Assembly (NCBI RefSeq): GCF_002407065.1
Contig: NZ_CP023564.1
Location: 1,240,001 to 1,304,000 of the forward strand
Source of the DNA: Brachybacterium ginsengisoli
Lineage (GTDB): Bacteria > Actinomycetota > Actinomycetes > Actinomycetales > Dermabacteraceae
DNA length: 64,000 nt
Reading direction: 5' to 3'
Shown: piece after piece, positions 37,398-46,028 of the stretch
Layout of the letters: the number at the start of each line of letters is the position of its first letter
Numbering within the stretch: position 1 is the stretch's first letter
The notes under the pieces: generated by a model
Seen by the model: only the letters and a program-made list of their open reading frames with translations
Database searches by the model: none
What the model was told of the DNA's origin: nothing
Position numbers and translations under genes: made by a program

Positions 37398-38381
37398 TCA
37401 GCCGCCGAGCGGCAGAGCGCCGATCTCGCCGAGATCCGGGAGCTCGATCCGCAGTGCGGACGGGTCGGTGCCGATCGGGACGTCGAAGACGGCGTGGAAC
37501 TCGACCGTCCCCTCGGTCGGTACCACGCCGGCGTACTCCGAATCGGTCTCGTAGGCGTGCGTCGCGTCGTCATCGACGGGGAAGGTCTCGTCGGCGGCCT
37601 CCAGCACGGCGTCCGAGGTGATCCGCACCGGGGCGGAGGTCGGGTTCTCCACCGCGAAGACCACCACCACGAACTCGCCCTCGGGCTCCACGCGCGAGCT
37701 CGACGAGCCCACGGCACGGACCCCGACCTCGGTGCTCACCTCGGTGAACGTCACTCCGCCGACCTCGACGGCGCCCTTGCCCGCCGGGGCCGCCGGGGCC
37801 TGCGTGCCCGGGTCGTCCCCCGCGACGGGTGCGGGCTCCTCGGGGGAGAGGTGGCGGACGGCCAGGAGCCCACCGCCCACGACGACCACCAGCAGCAGCA
37901 CGGCCGCCGCGGCGATGCCGGCGATGAGGAGGCGTCGCGGGCGGGCGGGAGCCGTCGAGGGATCGGGCTTCGGGGCCGGCCGACGGTTCGGTCGCGCCGG
38001 ACGCGGCGGCGGAGTCGGGAAGCCCTCCGGGATCGGTCGCAGCACCGCGCGAGGGGCCGTCCCCGTGCGCAGGCCGGTCTCAGGATCGATGCTCGTGGCC
38101 GGGAAGGTCCCCGTGGCGGGGTCGGCCCCCGTGGCGGCCATCGGCCCTTCTGCCGTGCCGGAGACGTCGGCCGTGCTGGAGTCCGCGGCGCGGGGTCCGT
38201 CCGTGCCGGCGGCGTCGAGCCCGTCAGCGCCGTATCCGTAGTCGTGGGCGGTGCCCTCGGGAGCCGGGCCGGATTCCGTCGTCGGAGCCGGGTCGTCCCC
38301 GGTCGCAGGGCTCGCGGAAGACGGCGAGGCAGGACCGTCGTGCGGTGCGTCCCCGTCGGATGCCTGACGGTCGGTGTCCAC
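37398..38381 (-). CDS. Single-TM protein with extracytoplasmic DUF4352-like domain
   Basis: 327 residues from GTG 38381, which has GAGGAG upstream. A long Pro/Ala/Asp/Thr-rich cytoplasmic region (about 1-155), one TM helix (about 157-180), then an immunoglobulin-like domain (VEPEGEFVVVVFAVENPTSAPVRI, EYAGVVPTEGTVEFHAVFDVP) of the type in DUF4352 proteins. It probably senses or binds something outside the cell. An upstream extension to 38426 would give a false lipobox (LSSC), but the codons there lie in the infC promoter region. Alone, divergent from infC. Confidence 0.75.
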   Translation of the reverse strand: MDTDRQASDGDAPHDGPASPSSASPATGDDPAPTTESGPAPEGTAHDYGYGADGLDAAGTDGPRAADSSTADVSGTAEGPMAATGADPATGTFPATSIDPETGLRTGTAPRAVLRPIPEGFPTPPPRPARPNRRPAPKPDPSTAPARPRRLLIAGIAAAAVLLLVVVVGGGLLAVRHLSPEEPAPVAGDDPGTQAPAAPAGKGAVEVGGVTFTEVSTEVGVRAVGSSSSRVEPEGEFVVVVFAVENPTSAPVRITSDAVLEAADETFPVDDDATHAYETDSEYAGVVPTEGTVEFHAVFDVPIGTDPSALRIELPDLGEIGALPLGG

Positions 38382-38427
38382 CAAAACTCCTCGTCGGTCA
38401 CAGCTACTGAGCGCGACGCACATCACC

Positions 38428-38455
38428 TGGACGCTCGGCGCACTCCTGCTAGGAT
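38428..38455 (+). promoter_or_regulatory. Putative infC operon promoter (TGGACG-16-TAGGAT)
   Basis: TGGACG at 38428-38433 and TAGGAT at 38450-38455 with a 16-nt spacer, about 250 nt before infC. This predicts a long untranslated leader. Confidence 0.5.
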
Positions 38456-38600
38456 AGACGACTGGAACAGGTCGAGACCCTCGTCATCAGTTCCTCAAGT
38501 GGAGTCCCTTCCCACCTCGTGGCGATCCGCTCGTGAGCTCTCCGGCTCGCGATCATCAGCCGCTGGGTCAGTATCGCAGCCGCGCCTCGTGCGCGGCGAG

Positions 38601-38616
38601 CGGGCAGCAATGCCCG
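38601..38616 (+). promoter_or_regulatory. Leader hairpin upstream of infC
   Basis: CGGGCA and TGCCCG pair around GCAA, a stable GNRA-type tetraloop, upstream of the attenuator-like hairpin. Confidence 0.5.
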
Positions 38617-38641
38617 ATCGGCGCCGTGGCGCGTGCACCTT

Positions 38642-38680
38642 GGGGCCTCCGCATGACATGCGGGGGCCTTCTTCGTCTTC
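38642..38680 (+). terminator. Attenuator-like hairpin with T-rich tail in the infC leader
   Basis: Bases 38642-38654 pair with 38658-38670 (13 pairs including three G-U, loop GAC) and are followed by CTTCGTCTTCC. This is an intrinsic-terminator shape located before the first gene, as expected for attenuation of the IF3-L35-L20 operon. Confidence 0.65.
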
Positions 38681-38709
38681 CGACGCGAAAAACAAGGTGA
38701 GGAGCCAAC

Positions 38710-39336
38710 ATCAGCGAACAGCGCATCAACGGTCAGATCAGGGTCCCCAAGGTCCTCCTGGTCGGGCCCGCCGGCGAGCAGGTCGGCGAGGTCCGTGTCG
38801 AGGACGCCCTGCGTCTCGCCCAGGAAGCAGATCTCGACCTGGTCGAGGTCGCGCCCGGCGCGAACCCGCCGGTCGCACGTCTCATGGATTACGGCAAGTA
38901 CAAGTACGAAGCCAACCTGAAGGCCCGTGAGGCGCGCAAGAACCAGGCGAACACGGTCCAGAAGGAAATCCGTATGGGCCTGAAGATCGACACCCACGAT
39001 TACGACACCAAGCGTCGCAACGTCGAGAAGTTCCTCGACGGCGGCGACAAGGTGAAGGTCATCATCCGGTTCCGCGGGCGTGAGCAGTCCCGCCCCGAGC
39101 GCGGCGTGAAGCTGCTGCAGCGGATGGCCGAGGATGTCGCAGATTTCGGTTTCGTCGAGTCGCACCCGCGGCAGGACGGCCGCAACATGGTGATGGTCTT
39201 CGGGCCGCACAAGAAGAAGGCCCAGGCCATGGCCGAGGCCCGCAAGCGCAAGACCGATGCTGAGAAGGCTGCCGCCCGCAGCGAGGGCGAGACGCCCTCC
39301 GCCGAGGCCGGTGCCGAGACCAGCGTCGAGTCCTGA
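38710..39336 (+). CDS. infC: Translation initiation factor IF-3, with an AUC start codon
   Basis: 208 residues counting AUC 38710 as the start. Binds the 30S subunit and checks initiator tRNA and start codon. The N-terminal domain reads [20 protein letters not shown] and the C-terminal domain includes [33 protein letters not shown]; a 25-residue acidic tail follows. An in-frame TGA lies 12 nt upstream and no ATG, GTG or TTG occurs before the first conserved residues. GGTGAGGAG precedes the ATC. Rare starts in infC allow IF-3 to repress its own synthesis. rpmI and rplT follow. Confidence 0.95.
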   Translation: MSEQRINGQIRVPKVLLVGPAGEQVGEVRVEDALRLAQEADLDLVEVAPGANPPVARLMDYGKYKYEANLKAREARKNQANTVQKEIRMGLKIDTHDYDTKRRNVEKFLDGGDKVKVIIRFRGREQSRPERGVKLLQRMAEDVADFGFVESHPRQDGRNMVMVFGPHKKKAQAMAEARKRKTDAEKAAARSEGETPSAEAGAETSVES

Positions 39337-39361
39337 GAAACGTCACAAGGAGAACAGGCAG

Positions 39362-39556
39362 ATGCCGAAGAACAAGACCCACTCGGGTACCAAGAAGCGC
39401 GTCCGCGTCACCGGCTCGGGCAAGCTCATGCGCGAGAAGGCCAACGCCCGCCACCTGCTGGAGCACAAGTCCTCCACCCGCAAGCGCCGCCTGGGCAACG
39501 ACACCACCGTCGCCAAGTCGGACGTCAAGCGCATGAAGAAGCTGCTGGGCCGCTGA
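39362..39556 (+). CDS. rpmI: 50S ribosomal protein L35
   Basis: 64 residues from ATG 39362, preceded by [27 protein letters not shown] and [12 protein letters not shown] are L35 signatures. Component of the large subunit; second gene of infC-rpmI-rplT, 25 bp after infC. Confidence 0.98.
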   Translation: MPKNKTHSGTKKRVRVTGSGKLMREKANARHLLEHKSSTRKRRLGNDTTVAKSDVKRMKKLLGR

Positions 39557-39615
39557 TCGCCCACGTGGGAGCACTGCTCCTGCACCCCTGAACTTTACGA
39601 TCGAAGGAGTATCAC

Positions 39616-39996
39616 GTGGCACGCGTGAAGCGGGCAGTAAACGCCCAGAAGAAGCGTCGGGAAATCCTTGAGCAGGCCAGCGGCTACCGCGGCCAGCGCT
39701 CGCGTCTGTACCGGAAGGCGAAGGAGCAGGTCCTGCACTCGCAGACCTACAACTTCCGCGACCGCAAGAAGCGCAAGGGCAACTTCCGTCAGCTGTGGAT
39801 CCAGCGCATCAACGCTGCGTCCCGCGCCAACGGCCTGACCTACAACCGTCTCATCCAGGGCCTCGGCCTCGCGGGTGTCGAGGTCGACCGCCGCATGCTG
39901 GCCGAGCTCGCCGTGAACGACGCGCCGGCATTCGCCGCCCTGGTCGAGGTCGCCAAGAACGCCCTCCCCGAGGACGTCAACGCCCCGGCAGCCTGA
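39616..39996 (+). CDS. rplT: 50S ribosomal protein L20
   Basis: 126 residues from GTG 39616 with GAAGGAG upstream. [37 protein letters not shown] is the L20 rRNA-binding N-terminus. Needed early in 50S assembly, and in other bacteria it represses its own operon through the leader. 59 bp after rpmI. Confidence 0.98.
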   Translation: MARVKRAVNAQKKRREILEQASGYRGQRSRLYRKAKEQVLHSQTYNFRDRKKRKGNFRQLWIQRINAASRANGLTYNRLIQGLGLAGVEVDRRMLAELAVNDAPAFAALVEVAKNALPEDVNAPAA

Positions 39997-40015
39997 CATC
40001 GCGGCACCATCTGCG

Positions 40016-40918
40016 ATGAACGAGCGCCCGGACCGGTCGCCGATCACCTCCCCCCGCTCCGAGCGGGTGCGGAAGGTGGCGGCGCTGGCCGGGCGCTCCG
40101 CGCGTCGCAAGCAGGGCAGGTTCCGCGTCGAGGGTCCGCAGTCGGTCCGCTCGCTGCTGGAGCACCGCCCCGATCTCGCCCGGGAGGTCCACCTCACCGA
40201 GCGTGCGGCGACCGATCACCCGGAGCTGCTGGACCTGGCGCGTGACGCCGGTGTCCTCGTGAGCACCGTCGACGAGCAGATCCTGCGCGCGCTGGTGCGG
40301 GAGCCGGCCGCCGGCGCGCCCGACGGCGCAGCGGCCGACGGGTCCGGTGCCGCCGGTGCTCTGGTGACCCCGCAGGGCGTCGTCGCCATCGGCGACCTTC
40401 CCGCGGAGGACCCTGCAGCCGCCGCGAGCGCGCTCGAGGCGCTCCCCGCCGATCGCGCCGTGACCGTGGTGATCCTCCATGAGGTCCGCGATCCCGGGAA
40501 CGTCGGCACCCTGATCCGCACCGCGGATGCCGCCGGAGCCGACCTGGTGCTGCTCACGCGCACCAGCGCCGACCCGTACTCCCCGAAGGCCGTGCGCGCC
40601 TCCGTGGGCAGCCTGTTCCATCTCCCGGTGCTCACCGGTGCCGTGATCGAGGACGTCCTCGAGCAGCTCTCCGGGAGCGCCATCACCGCCGCGGCCACCA
40701 GTGGGTACGCGAGCTCGGAGCTCTTCGACGTGGAGCTGCCGCCGAGGATCGCCTGGATCCTGGGCAATGAGGCGCGCGGGCTGGACGAGGCCACCCTCGC
40801 CGCGGCGCCCCTGACCGTGCGGATCCCCCTGGCCGGGCACGCCGAGTCCCTCAACGTCCACACCGCCGCGACCGTGTGCCTCTTCGAGACGCTGCGCCGC
40901 CGACGGGCAGGGGCATGA
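40016..40918 (+). CDS. TrmH (SpoU) family RNA methyltransferase
   Basis: 300 residues. SAM-dependent 2'-O-ribose methyltransferase of the SPOUT fold: motif 1 ILHEVRDPGNVGTLIRTADAAG, motif 2 WILGNEARGLDEA, motif 3 IPLAGHAESLNVHTAATVCLFE. The N-terminal domain RKVAALAGRSARRKQGRFRVEG is the usual RNA-binding (SpoU substrate-binding) piece. Target is probably 23S rRNA. A loop at about 98-118 is Ala/Gly-rich. Lies 19 bp after rplT and overlaps the next gene (ATGA). Confidence 0.93.
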   Translation: MNERPDRSPITSPRSERVRKVAALAGRSARRKQGRFRVEGPQSVRSLLEHRPDLAREVHLTERAATDHPELLDLARDAGVLVSTVDEQILRALVREPAAGAPDGAAADGSGAAGALVTPQGVVAIGDLPAEDPAAAASALEALPADRAVTVVILHEVRDPGNVGTLIRTADAAGADLVLLTRTSADPYSPKAVRASVGSLFHLPVLTGAVIEDVLEQLSGSAITAAATSGYASSELFDVELPPRIAWILGNEARGLDEATLAAAPLTVRIPLAGHAESLNVHTAATVCLFETLRRRRAGA

Positions 40919-42972
40919 ACGCCGCCGCCCGCCGCACGAGCGCGCTCAGCATCCCCCTCCTCCTGCTCCTCAGCCTCGCCAGCGCCGTGGCCGGCATGGC
41001 CGCCACCGGTGCTCTCGCCCCGGCGGAGCTGGTCCCGGCTTCGCCCCTGGTCACCTGGGGCCTGCCGGCGGTCCGCGCCCTCCACCACCTCGGCCTGCTG
41101 CTCGCCATCGGCGCCGGAGGCACCGCCGTTCTGCTCCTGCCCGGACCCGGTCGGCGCGAGGTGACCGCGCTGGATCCTGCGCGCCGCGGGACCGTGCGCC
41201 TCGGCGCCGCGGGCGCGCTGCTGTGGTCGGTCGCGTCCCTCGCCCTGATCCCGCTGGGCGGGCTCGAGGCCACCGGCGCCGGGACCGCCCACAACGTCTG
41301 GGACGTGGCGCTGGGCGGAGAGCTGGGCCGGATCCAGCTGAGCATCGCCGTGTTCGCGGCCCTCGCCGCCCTCGCCTACGCGCTCGCGCGCTCGACGGTT
41401 GTGGCCTGCTGGGGCCTCGCCCTCGCCGGGATCGGCGCGGCCACGCTGGGCCTCGCCGGGCACGCCGGCTCCAGCCTCGACCACGTCAACGCCGTCAACG
41501 CCATGTCCGTGCACCTGGTGGCGGTTTCCGTCTGGGCCGGCGGCCTGCTGGTGCTGTTCCTGCGGAGCAGCCGGATCGACGAGGAGTCGATGGCGACCGC
41601 GATCCGACGCTTCTCGCCGTGGGCGCTCGCCTCGGTGATCGCGCTCGCACTCAGCGGTCTGGTCAGCGCCGGGATCAGGATGTCCGCCTGGTCCGAGCTG
41701 CTCACCACCGGCTACGGCCGCGTGGTGCTGGCCAAGGCGATCGGACTGCTGGCCCTGGCCGTGCTCGGCTCCCTCCAGCGGCGCCGGCTGGGGGAGCAGC
41801 TGCGCTTCCGCCACCTCGCCATCAGCGAGGGCCTGGTGATGGCTGCGGTGATCGGGGCGTCGATCGCCCTGGGCCGCTCCGCGCCGCCGGTCCCGCAGAA
41901 CATCCCCGCGGTGGGGGAGCTGCGCGTGCTGTCGCTGGTGGGCTACCTCCCGCCCACGCGCGAGTTCTCGCCCGGAGCGCTGTTCACGGTCGTCCAGCCG
42001 GACTGGATCGCCCTCGCCCTCGCCGTGACCATGGCGGGGCTCTACGTCACCGGAGTGCTGCGCCTGGGGCGACGCGGAGATGCCTGGCCATGGGTCCGCA
42101 CGCTCTGCTTCCTCGCCGGCTGCCTCGCCTTCGCCTGGGTGATGAACGGCGGGGCCGCCGCCTGGGGCCGGTTCCGCTTCGACGCGCACATGATCCAGCA
42201 CATGGCGATGATGATGATCGTGCCGCCGCTGTGGGTGCTCGGGGCCCCGGTCACGCTGCTGTCCCGGGCGGTCTCGCCGCGCACCGACGGCTCCCGCGGG
42301 ATCCGCGAATGGGTGCTGGCGGCGCTGCACTCCGGCTACTCCCGGGTGCTCTCCACGCCCCCGGTGGCCGGCTTCATCTTCGTGGGCTCGCTCATCCTGT
42401 TCTACTTCTCCCCGCTGTTCGAGCTGGCGATGCGGCACCACCTCGGCCATGTGCTGATGACGGTGCACTTCCTCGCCTCGGGGTACCTCTTCGCCTGGGT
42501 GCTGATCGGCATCGACCCCGCGCCGAAGCCCATCAACCCCATCCTGAAGCTGATCACCCTGCTGGTCACCCTCGCGTTCCACGCCTTCTTCGGCGTCGCG
42601 ATGGTCTCGGCGACCTGGCTGGTCGCGCAGGACTGGTACACCCAGCTGGGGATGTACACAGCCGATCAGCTGGAGCTCATCCAGATCCGGGGCGGCACGA
42701 TCATGTGGGCGATCTCGGAGGTCCCCACCGTGGGCTACGCGATCATCGTCGCCGTGCTGTGGATGAAGTCCGAGGACCGCCGCGCCCGCCAGTTCGACCG
42801 CAAGGCCGAGCGCGACGGCGGGGCGGAGCTCGCGGCGTACAACGCGTACCTGGCAGGTCTGCGGGGCGAGGGCGATGTTGACCGTGCTCCGGGCACTGCG
42901 GAGGCGTCAGAGGGCGCGGGCACGGCAGGTTCGTCCTCGATCGACGACTCCTCGCAGGAATCGAGACCCTGA
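40915..42972 (+). CDS. CopD-CtaG fusion: copper import/cytochrome oxidase assembly membrane protein
   Basis: 685 residues, about 14 TM helices. Residues 1-330 resemble CopD (copper uptake), with VRALHHLGLLLAIGAGG and HAGSSLDHVNAVNAMSVHLVAVSVWAGGL. Residues 370-640 resemble actinobacterial CtaG (caa3_CtaG), with FRFDAHMIQHMAMMMIVPPLWVLGAPVTLL, MRHHLGHVLMTVHFLASGYLFAW and FHAFFGVAMVSATW. The His and Met residues can carry copper to the CuB site of cytochrome c oxidase. The C-terminal 60 residues are acidic and disordered. The start is ATG 40915, overlapping the methyltransferase stop. Confidence 0.92.
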   Translation: MNAAARRTSALSIPLLLLLSLASAVAGMAATGALAPAELVPASPLVTWGLPAVRALHHLGLLLAIGAGGTAVLLLPGPGRREVTALDPARRGTVRLGAAGALLWSVASLALIPLGGLEATGAGTAHNVWDVALGGELGRIQLSIAVFAALAALAYALARSTVVACWGLALAGIGAATLGLAGHAGSSLDHVNAVNAMSVHLVAVSVWAGGLLVLFLRSSRIDEESMATAIRRFSPWALASVIALALSGLVSAGIRMSAWSELLTTGYGRVVLAKAIGLLALAVLGSLQRRRLGEQLRFRHLAISEGLVMAAVIGASIALGRSAPPVPQNIPAVGELRVLSLVGYLPPTREFSPGALFTVVQPDWIALALAVTMAGLYVTGVLRLGRRGDAWPWVRTLCFLAGCLAFAWVMNGGAAAWGRFRFDAHMIQHMAMMMIVPPLWVLGAPVTLLSRAVSPRTDGSRGIREWVLAALHSGYSRVLSTPPVAGFIFVGSLILFYFSPLFELAMRHHLGHVLMTVHFLASGYLFAWVLIGIDPAPKPINPILKLITLLVTLAFHAFFGVAMVSATWLVAQDWYTQLGMYTADQLELIQIRGGTIMWAISEVPTVGYAIIVAVLWMKSEDRRARQFDRKAERDGGAELAAYNAYLAGLRGEGDVDRAPGTAEASEGAGTAGSSSIDDSSQESRP

Positions 42973-43336
42973 CCGCAGCGACCTCGACGGGTGGCGCTGT
43001 CTCCTGTCATCGCTGTGGAGGAAGACCGCGAGCGCGTGCAATGGCGTCGATGAGGCCCTGTCGGTCACCGCGACCGACAGAGGAACTCGTGAACGTCGAT
43101 CGGGCTGTCGTCGTCATGGGCACCGACTGGGTATGACCCTCGTCGGGCAGCTTCGTCATGACGGATGTCGACGGACGGGTGCTATCGGGATGCAGGCGTT
43201 CTGGTCGCGCCTGCGCAGCCGCCATATCTGTTCCAGGAACCTGTCTTCACGGCTGCCCGAACCGATCCACCGAGCTGCTTTACCGTCCCCGATCGGAACG
43301 GCTCACACCATGCCACGCGCTGCACCTGTCTGAGCG
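42973..43336. other. 364-bp gene-free stretch of lower GC
   Basis: No supported gene. Short open frames on both strands show no known protein, no ribosome site and no codon bias like the neighbours. GC content is visibly lower than in the flanking operons. One hairpin (43058-43080) may end the upstream transcript. It could be decayed DNA at the edge of an accessory insert. Confidence 0.5.
43058..43080. terminator. Hairpin downstream of the CtaG gene
   Basis: 9-bp perfect stem (43058-43066 with 43072-43080), loop ACCGC, about 85 bp after the stop at 42972. No T tract. Confidence 0.45.
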
Positions 43337-44791
43337 TCAATCACCCTGGTGCGGGTCGGCGTCGGCGGTCGATGCGTCTGTTCGTCGTGGCGGAGCGGGT
43401 CGGGATGAGAGCCAGCGGGCGGATCGGGCGGTGAAGCGCTCGAGAGGGCCCCGGCCGAGGAACGCGGTCCATGTGGTGCAGGCGATGGCAAGGCCGAGGA
43501 TCAGGAGGAGGCAGGCGGGGTTGCTGGCGAGGTAGCCGGCAGGTCCGGCGAGCGCGAGGATGACGAGGGCGTGGAGGGTGTAGGCGGTCAGAGGCATCGC
43601 ACCGATGGCGGACAGGGGCAGGAGCATCCATCGCAGGGCGCGTGAGAGAAGTGTCGAGGCGCCGATGACGAACAGGGCGAGACCGCCCGACGTGAAGATC
43701 TCCAGCACGGAGCCGGAGTGCGGGGCGGTGGACACCACCGAACCGATCAGCACCGGAACGGGTGCCATGTCGGAGAGACGCTCGGGGTACGTGCTCCAGT
43801 CGGCGCCGTCGTCGTCCCAGTAGCTCGATGACGAGCTGCTCTCGTCGATCCAGGTTTCGCTGTACTCCTCCGGTTCGCAGTACACGACGGGGTCATACGA
43901 CGTCGCGGGATAGCAGAGCAGTCCGGTTCCGTCGATCTCATCGAAGGGCACCATCGGCACGTCCTCTTCGTACCCGGCGGAGCCTTTCGAGCTGAACTCC
44001 CACGAGCTGGAGTACCCCGTGGAGCTCCACGAGGAGTATTCCTGGTACTCCGGAAGCAGGATCCCCAGGGCCGTGCTGAGGGCGAGGCCGAGGAGGGCGC
44101 CGGTGAGGGCGAGGGTCGCGCCGATCGCGGTGATCAGACTCGCGATGCGAGGGCGGGTCAGGGGGAGGCGTCCCAGGGCCATGCCGACCAGCATCAGAGG
44201 TGCCCAGGTAGTGAGCGGGTAGATGCCCACCATGAGGAGGTTGCTGCCAGCGCCGTAAGCACCCAGGGAGAACGCTTCGAGGAGCGTGACCAGAACCGGC
44301 CCGACCAGCGCGAGGGGTGTCGCGCACAGGATGAGGCGTGAGGGTCGCAGGCGGAGCGCGGGGATCGCTGCGACGTACAGGAGGCCATAGAAGGTGAGGA
44401 TCACGGCGATGCCCACGCCGAGGAGCTCGAGCGCGAGCCCGATCGCGAAGATCGCAGCCCCTCGGCCGACGAGAGCCAGCCGCAGACGGGGCAGGTCCCC
44501 GGGCTCGGGGATGCGTTCGCGGCCGGTGAGCAAGGCGATGGAGATGCCGGCGAGGACGGCGAACAGGATCGAGGAGTTGCCGTGCACGATGTTCAGGTAG
44601 CTGAACGGGTCGCTCCAGGCGAAAGGAGGGAAGTCGCCGAGGTGCGCGGCGACCATGCCGAGGATCGCGAGGCCCCGGGCGATGTCCAGACCATTCAGGC
44701 GAGGAGGGTTCACCAGGCGCGCGAGGCGCTCGTGGGGGCCGAGCCTGACGGGTGTCACGGGAGCGTTCGCGGGGGGAAGAAGTGACGTCAC
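43337..44791 (-). CDS. DUF418/heparan-N-acetyltransferase-like membrane protein with large extracellular loop
   Basis: 484 residues from GTG 44791; a TACTAT hexamer 6 nt upstream supports this start. About 10 TM helices. RLNGLDIARGLAILGMVAAHLGDF and SILFAVLAGISIALLTGRE match the family related to heparan-glucosaminide N-acetyltransferase, and MPLTAYTLHALVIL near the end matches DUF418. The group may acylate surface glycans. Odd: between TM helices, residues about 240-325 form an outside loop rich in Ser, Tyr, Trp, Asp and Glu with two Cys (GLLCYPATSYDPVVYC), absent from usual members. Confidence 0.75.
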   Translation of the reverse strand: MTSLLPPANAPVTPVRLGPHERLARLVNPPRLNGLDIARGLAILGMVAAHLGDFPPFAWSDPFSYLNIVHGNSSILFAVLAGISIALLTGRERIPEPGDLPRLRLALVGRGAAIFAIGLALELLGVGIAVILTFYGLLYVAAIPALRLRPSRLILCATPLALVGPVLVTLLEAFSLGAYGAGSNLLMVGIYPLTTWAPLMLVGMALGRLPLTRPRIASLITAIGATLALTGALLGLALSTALGILLPEYQEYSSWSSTGYSSSWEFSSKGSAGYEEDVPMVPFDEIDGTGLLCYPATSYDPVVYCEPEEYSETWIDESSSSSSYWDDDGADWSTYPERLSDMAPVPVLIGSVVSTAPHSGSVLEIFTSGGLALFVIGASTLLSRALRWMLLPLSAIGAMPLTAYTLHALVILALAGPAGYLASNPACLLLILGLAIACTTWTAFLGRGPLERFTARSARWLSSRPAPPRRTDASTADADPHQGD

Positions 44792-44797
44792 CACCGG

Positions 44798-44803
44798 ATA
44801 GTA
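44798..44803 (-). promoter_or_regulatory. Putative leaderless -10 box (TACTAT)
   Basis: On the minus strand TACTAT, then CCGGTG, then the GTG start of the DUF418-like gene. Confidence 0.5.
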
Positions 44804-45040
44804 AGCGGTTCTCGGTTCCGAAGCAGGCAGAGTGCACAGATGTCGGGGAGCACGTCGGAGCTCAGCAGAAGGACATATCTGGAGCTCCCCGAGTCCCGTC
44901 CCGCTCCGTGACGACAACGTCATGACCCGCAACAGCGAGGGGTGGGTCGACAGCGCGGAGGTACGCTTCAGCCATCGCCCGGATTATCGGAGAATCCGCA
45001 GCGAACGAAGCTGCTGCCGGAATACGGAGCGTTGGGATAC

Positions 45041-45856
45041 ATGGCAGAGACGAAGGCGATGAGAGTCTGGGACGCGGTGGAGACCCTCTCCGACCGCGGC
45101 AGGCCGGTCGTCCGCCCGGAACGCTCAATGCGGAGCATCTCGTTCCCGGTCGCGATCATCACGCTGAGCACCCTCGCGATCGCGGCTGTTCCCCTGGCCC
45201 TGCTGGACCCCGACCGCGTTGACGGCCTGCCCTTGCTGCTGTCGTTGTTCGTCTTTCCGATGATCGCCGCAAGCGTGATCATCGAGCTCGTCGTGCTCTG
45301 CAAGCTTCAGCGGCAGGAACCTCTGTGGACCCTGTTGTGGTGGCCGCTCGCAGTCCTTCCGATCGGCCTTCTCACCATGAGCATCGGGCCGGTGCTCGCT
45401 CACCCTGACTACTTCGACGTGACGAGTGCCGCGAGTGCCGCCGGAGTCATGCTCACGTTCGCGTTCCTCGTCCTCCTCGGCCTCGGGGTGAGTTTCGTGA
45501 CCTGGGCCTTGATCGTGTTTCCGCTACGGATCCTGGGTCTGGCGGCGGTCGATGCCATGCGCGGGGAACGCATCGCCCGGTTCAGGATCTTCGCACCGCT
45601 CCTCTTCCTCGCGATCCCGACCGTCAGCCTGACGATCGTTGCCAGCCTGGGCGAACTGGAGACCAGCAGGGCCGTGGTCCTGCAGGTCGTCCTGGCGCTG
45701 CTCAGCATTCCCGGCGAGTACGAGATCGTCTGGGGGCCGGGACTCTGGATCGTGCGCGGGATCGCGCTCGCGTTGATCGGGGTCGCGATCTGGGCCCGAG
45801 TCGCGACGAGTGCGCGCAGCACGCGGAACGGCGGTCGTCCTCATCGGCGTCGGTGA
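45041..45856 (+). CDS. Hypothetical multi-pass membrane protein
   Basis: 271 residues from ATG 45041; not recognised. A ~35-residue basic N-terminus (VWDAVETLSDRGRPVVRPERSM) leads into about seven hydrophobic segments, among them FPVAIITLSTLAIAAVPLALL, LLLSLFVFPMIAASVIIELVV, LLWWPLAVLPIGLLTMSIGPVL and WGPGLWIVRGIALALIGVAIWA. No catalytic motif. Base composition is lower in GC than the neighbours, like the DUF418-like gene, suggesting a shared accessory origin. Earlier in-frame starts are possible. Confidence 0.65.
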   Translation: MAETKAMRVWDAVETLSDRGRPVVRPERSMRSISFPVAIITLSTLAIAAVPLALLDPDRVDGLPLLLSLFVFPMIAASVIIELVVLCKLQRQEPLWTLLWWPLAVLPIGLLTMSIGPVLAHPDYFDVTSAASAAGVMLTFAFLVLLGLGVSFVTWALIVFPLRILGLAAVDAMRGERIARFRIFAPLLFLAIPTVSLTIVASLGELETSRAVVLQVVLALLSIPGEYEIVWGPGLWIVRGIALALIGVAIWARVATSARSTRNGGRPHRRR

Positions 45857-45974
45857 CCGGGCGAGTCCTGAGCCCGATGGCCGTCACGCTCATCAGCAGG
45901 GGTGTCCGCGGAGCCGTCGGCGCGGACTCCCCCGCACACGCCGACTGCGCGCGGCGGAGCAGGACCACACGAAA

Positions 45975-46006
45975 CGGCGACGATCATCGCAGGATGATCG
46001 CCGCCG
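45975..46006. terminator. Bidirectional hairpin terminator
   Basis: 14-bp arms (45975-45988 and 45993-46006) with one mismatch and a GCAG loop, between convergent genes ending at 45856 and 46029. Confidence 0.7.
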
Positions 46007-46028
46007 CATCGAGCTCAGAGGGGCCGGC

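Larger units (their letters stand above)
38382..38709. other. infC leader and promoter region (328 bp without a gene)
   Basis: Contains the infC promoter (38428-38455), two hairpins in the transcribed leader (38601-38616 and 38642-38670) and the ribosome site. A long frame crosses it but carries no recognisable protein. Confidence 0.7.

Noticed and set aside
38382-38426. N-terminal extension of the DUF4352-like protein with lipobox-like LSSC
   Set aside because: GTG 38381 has GAGGAG in front, and the TM helix lies about 155 residues in, so the upstream LSSC is not a signal.
37278-38930. Long plus-strand frame running through the infC leader
   Set aside because: Opposite to the DUF4352-like gene, then passes the leader hairpins and overlaps infC in another frame; no recognisable protein.
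43007-43225. 72-codon minus-strand frame in the 364-bp gap
   Set aside because: No ribosome site, no known domain, composition not like neighbouring coding DNA.
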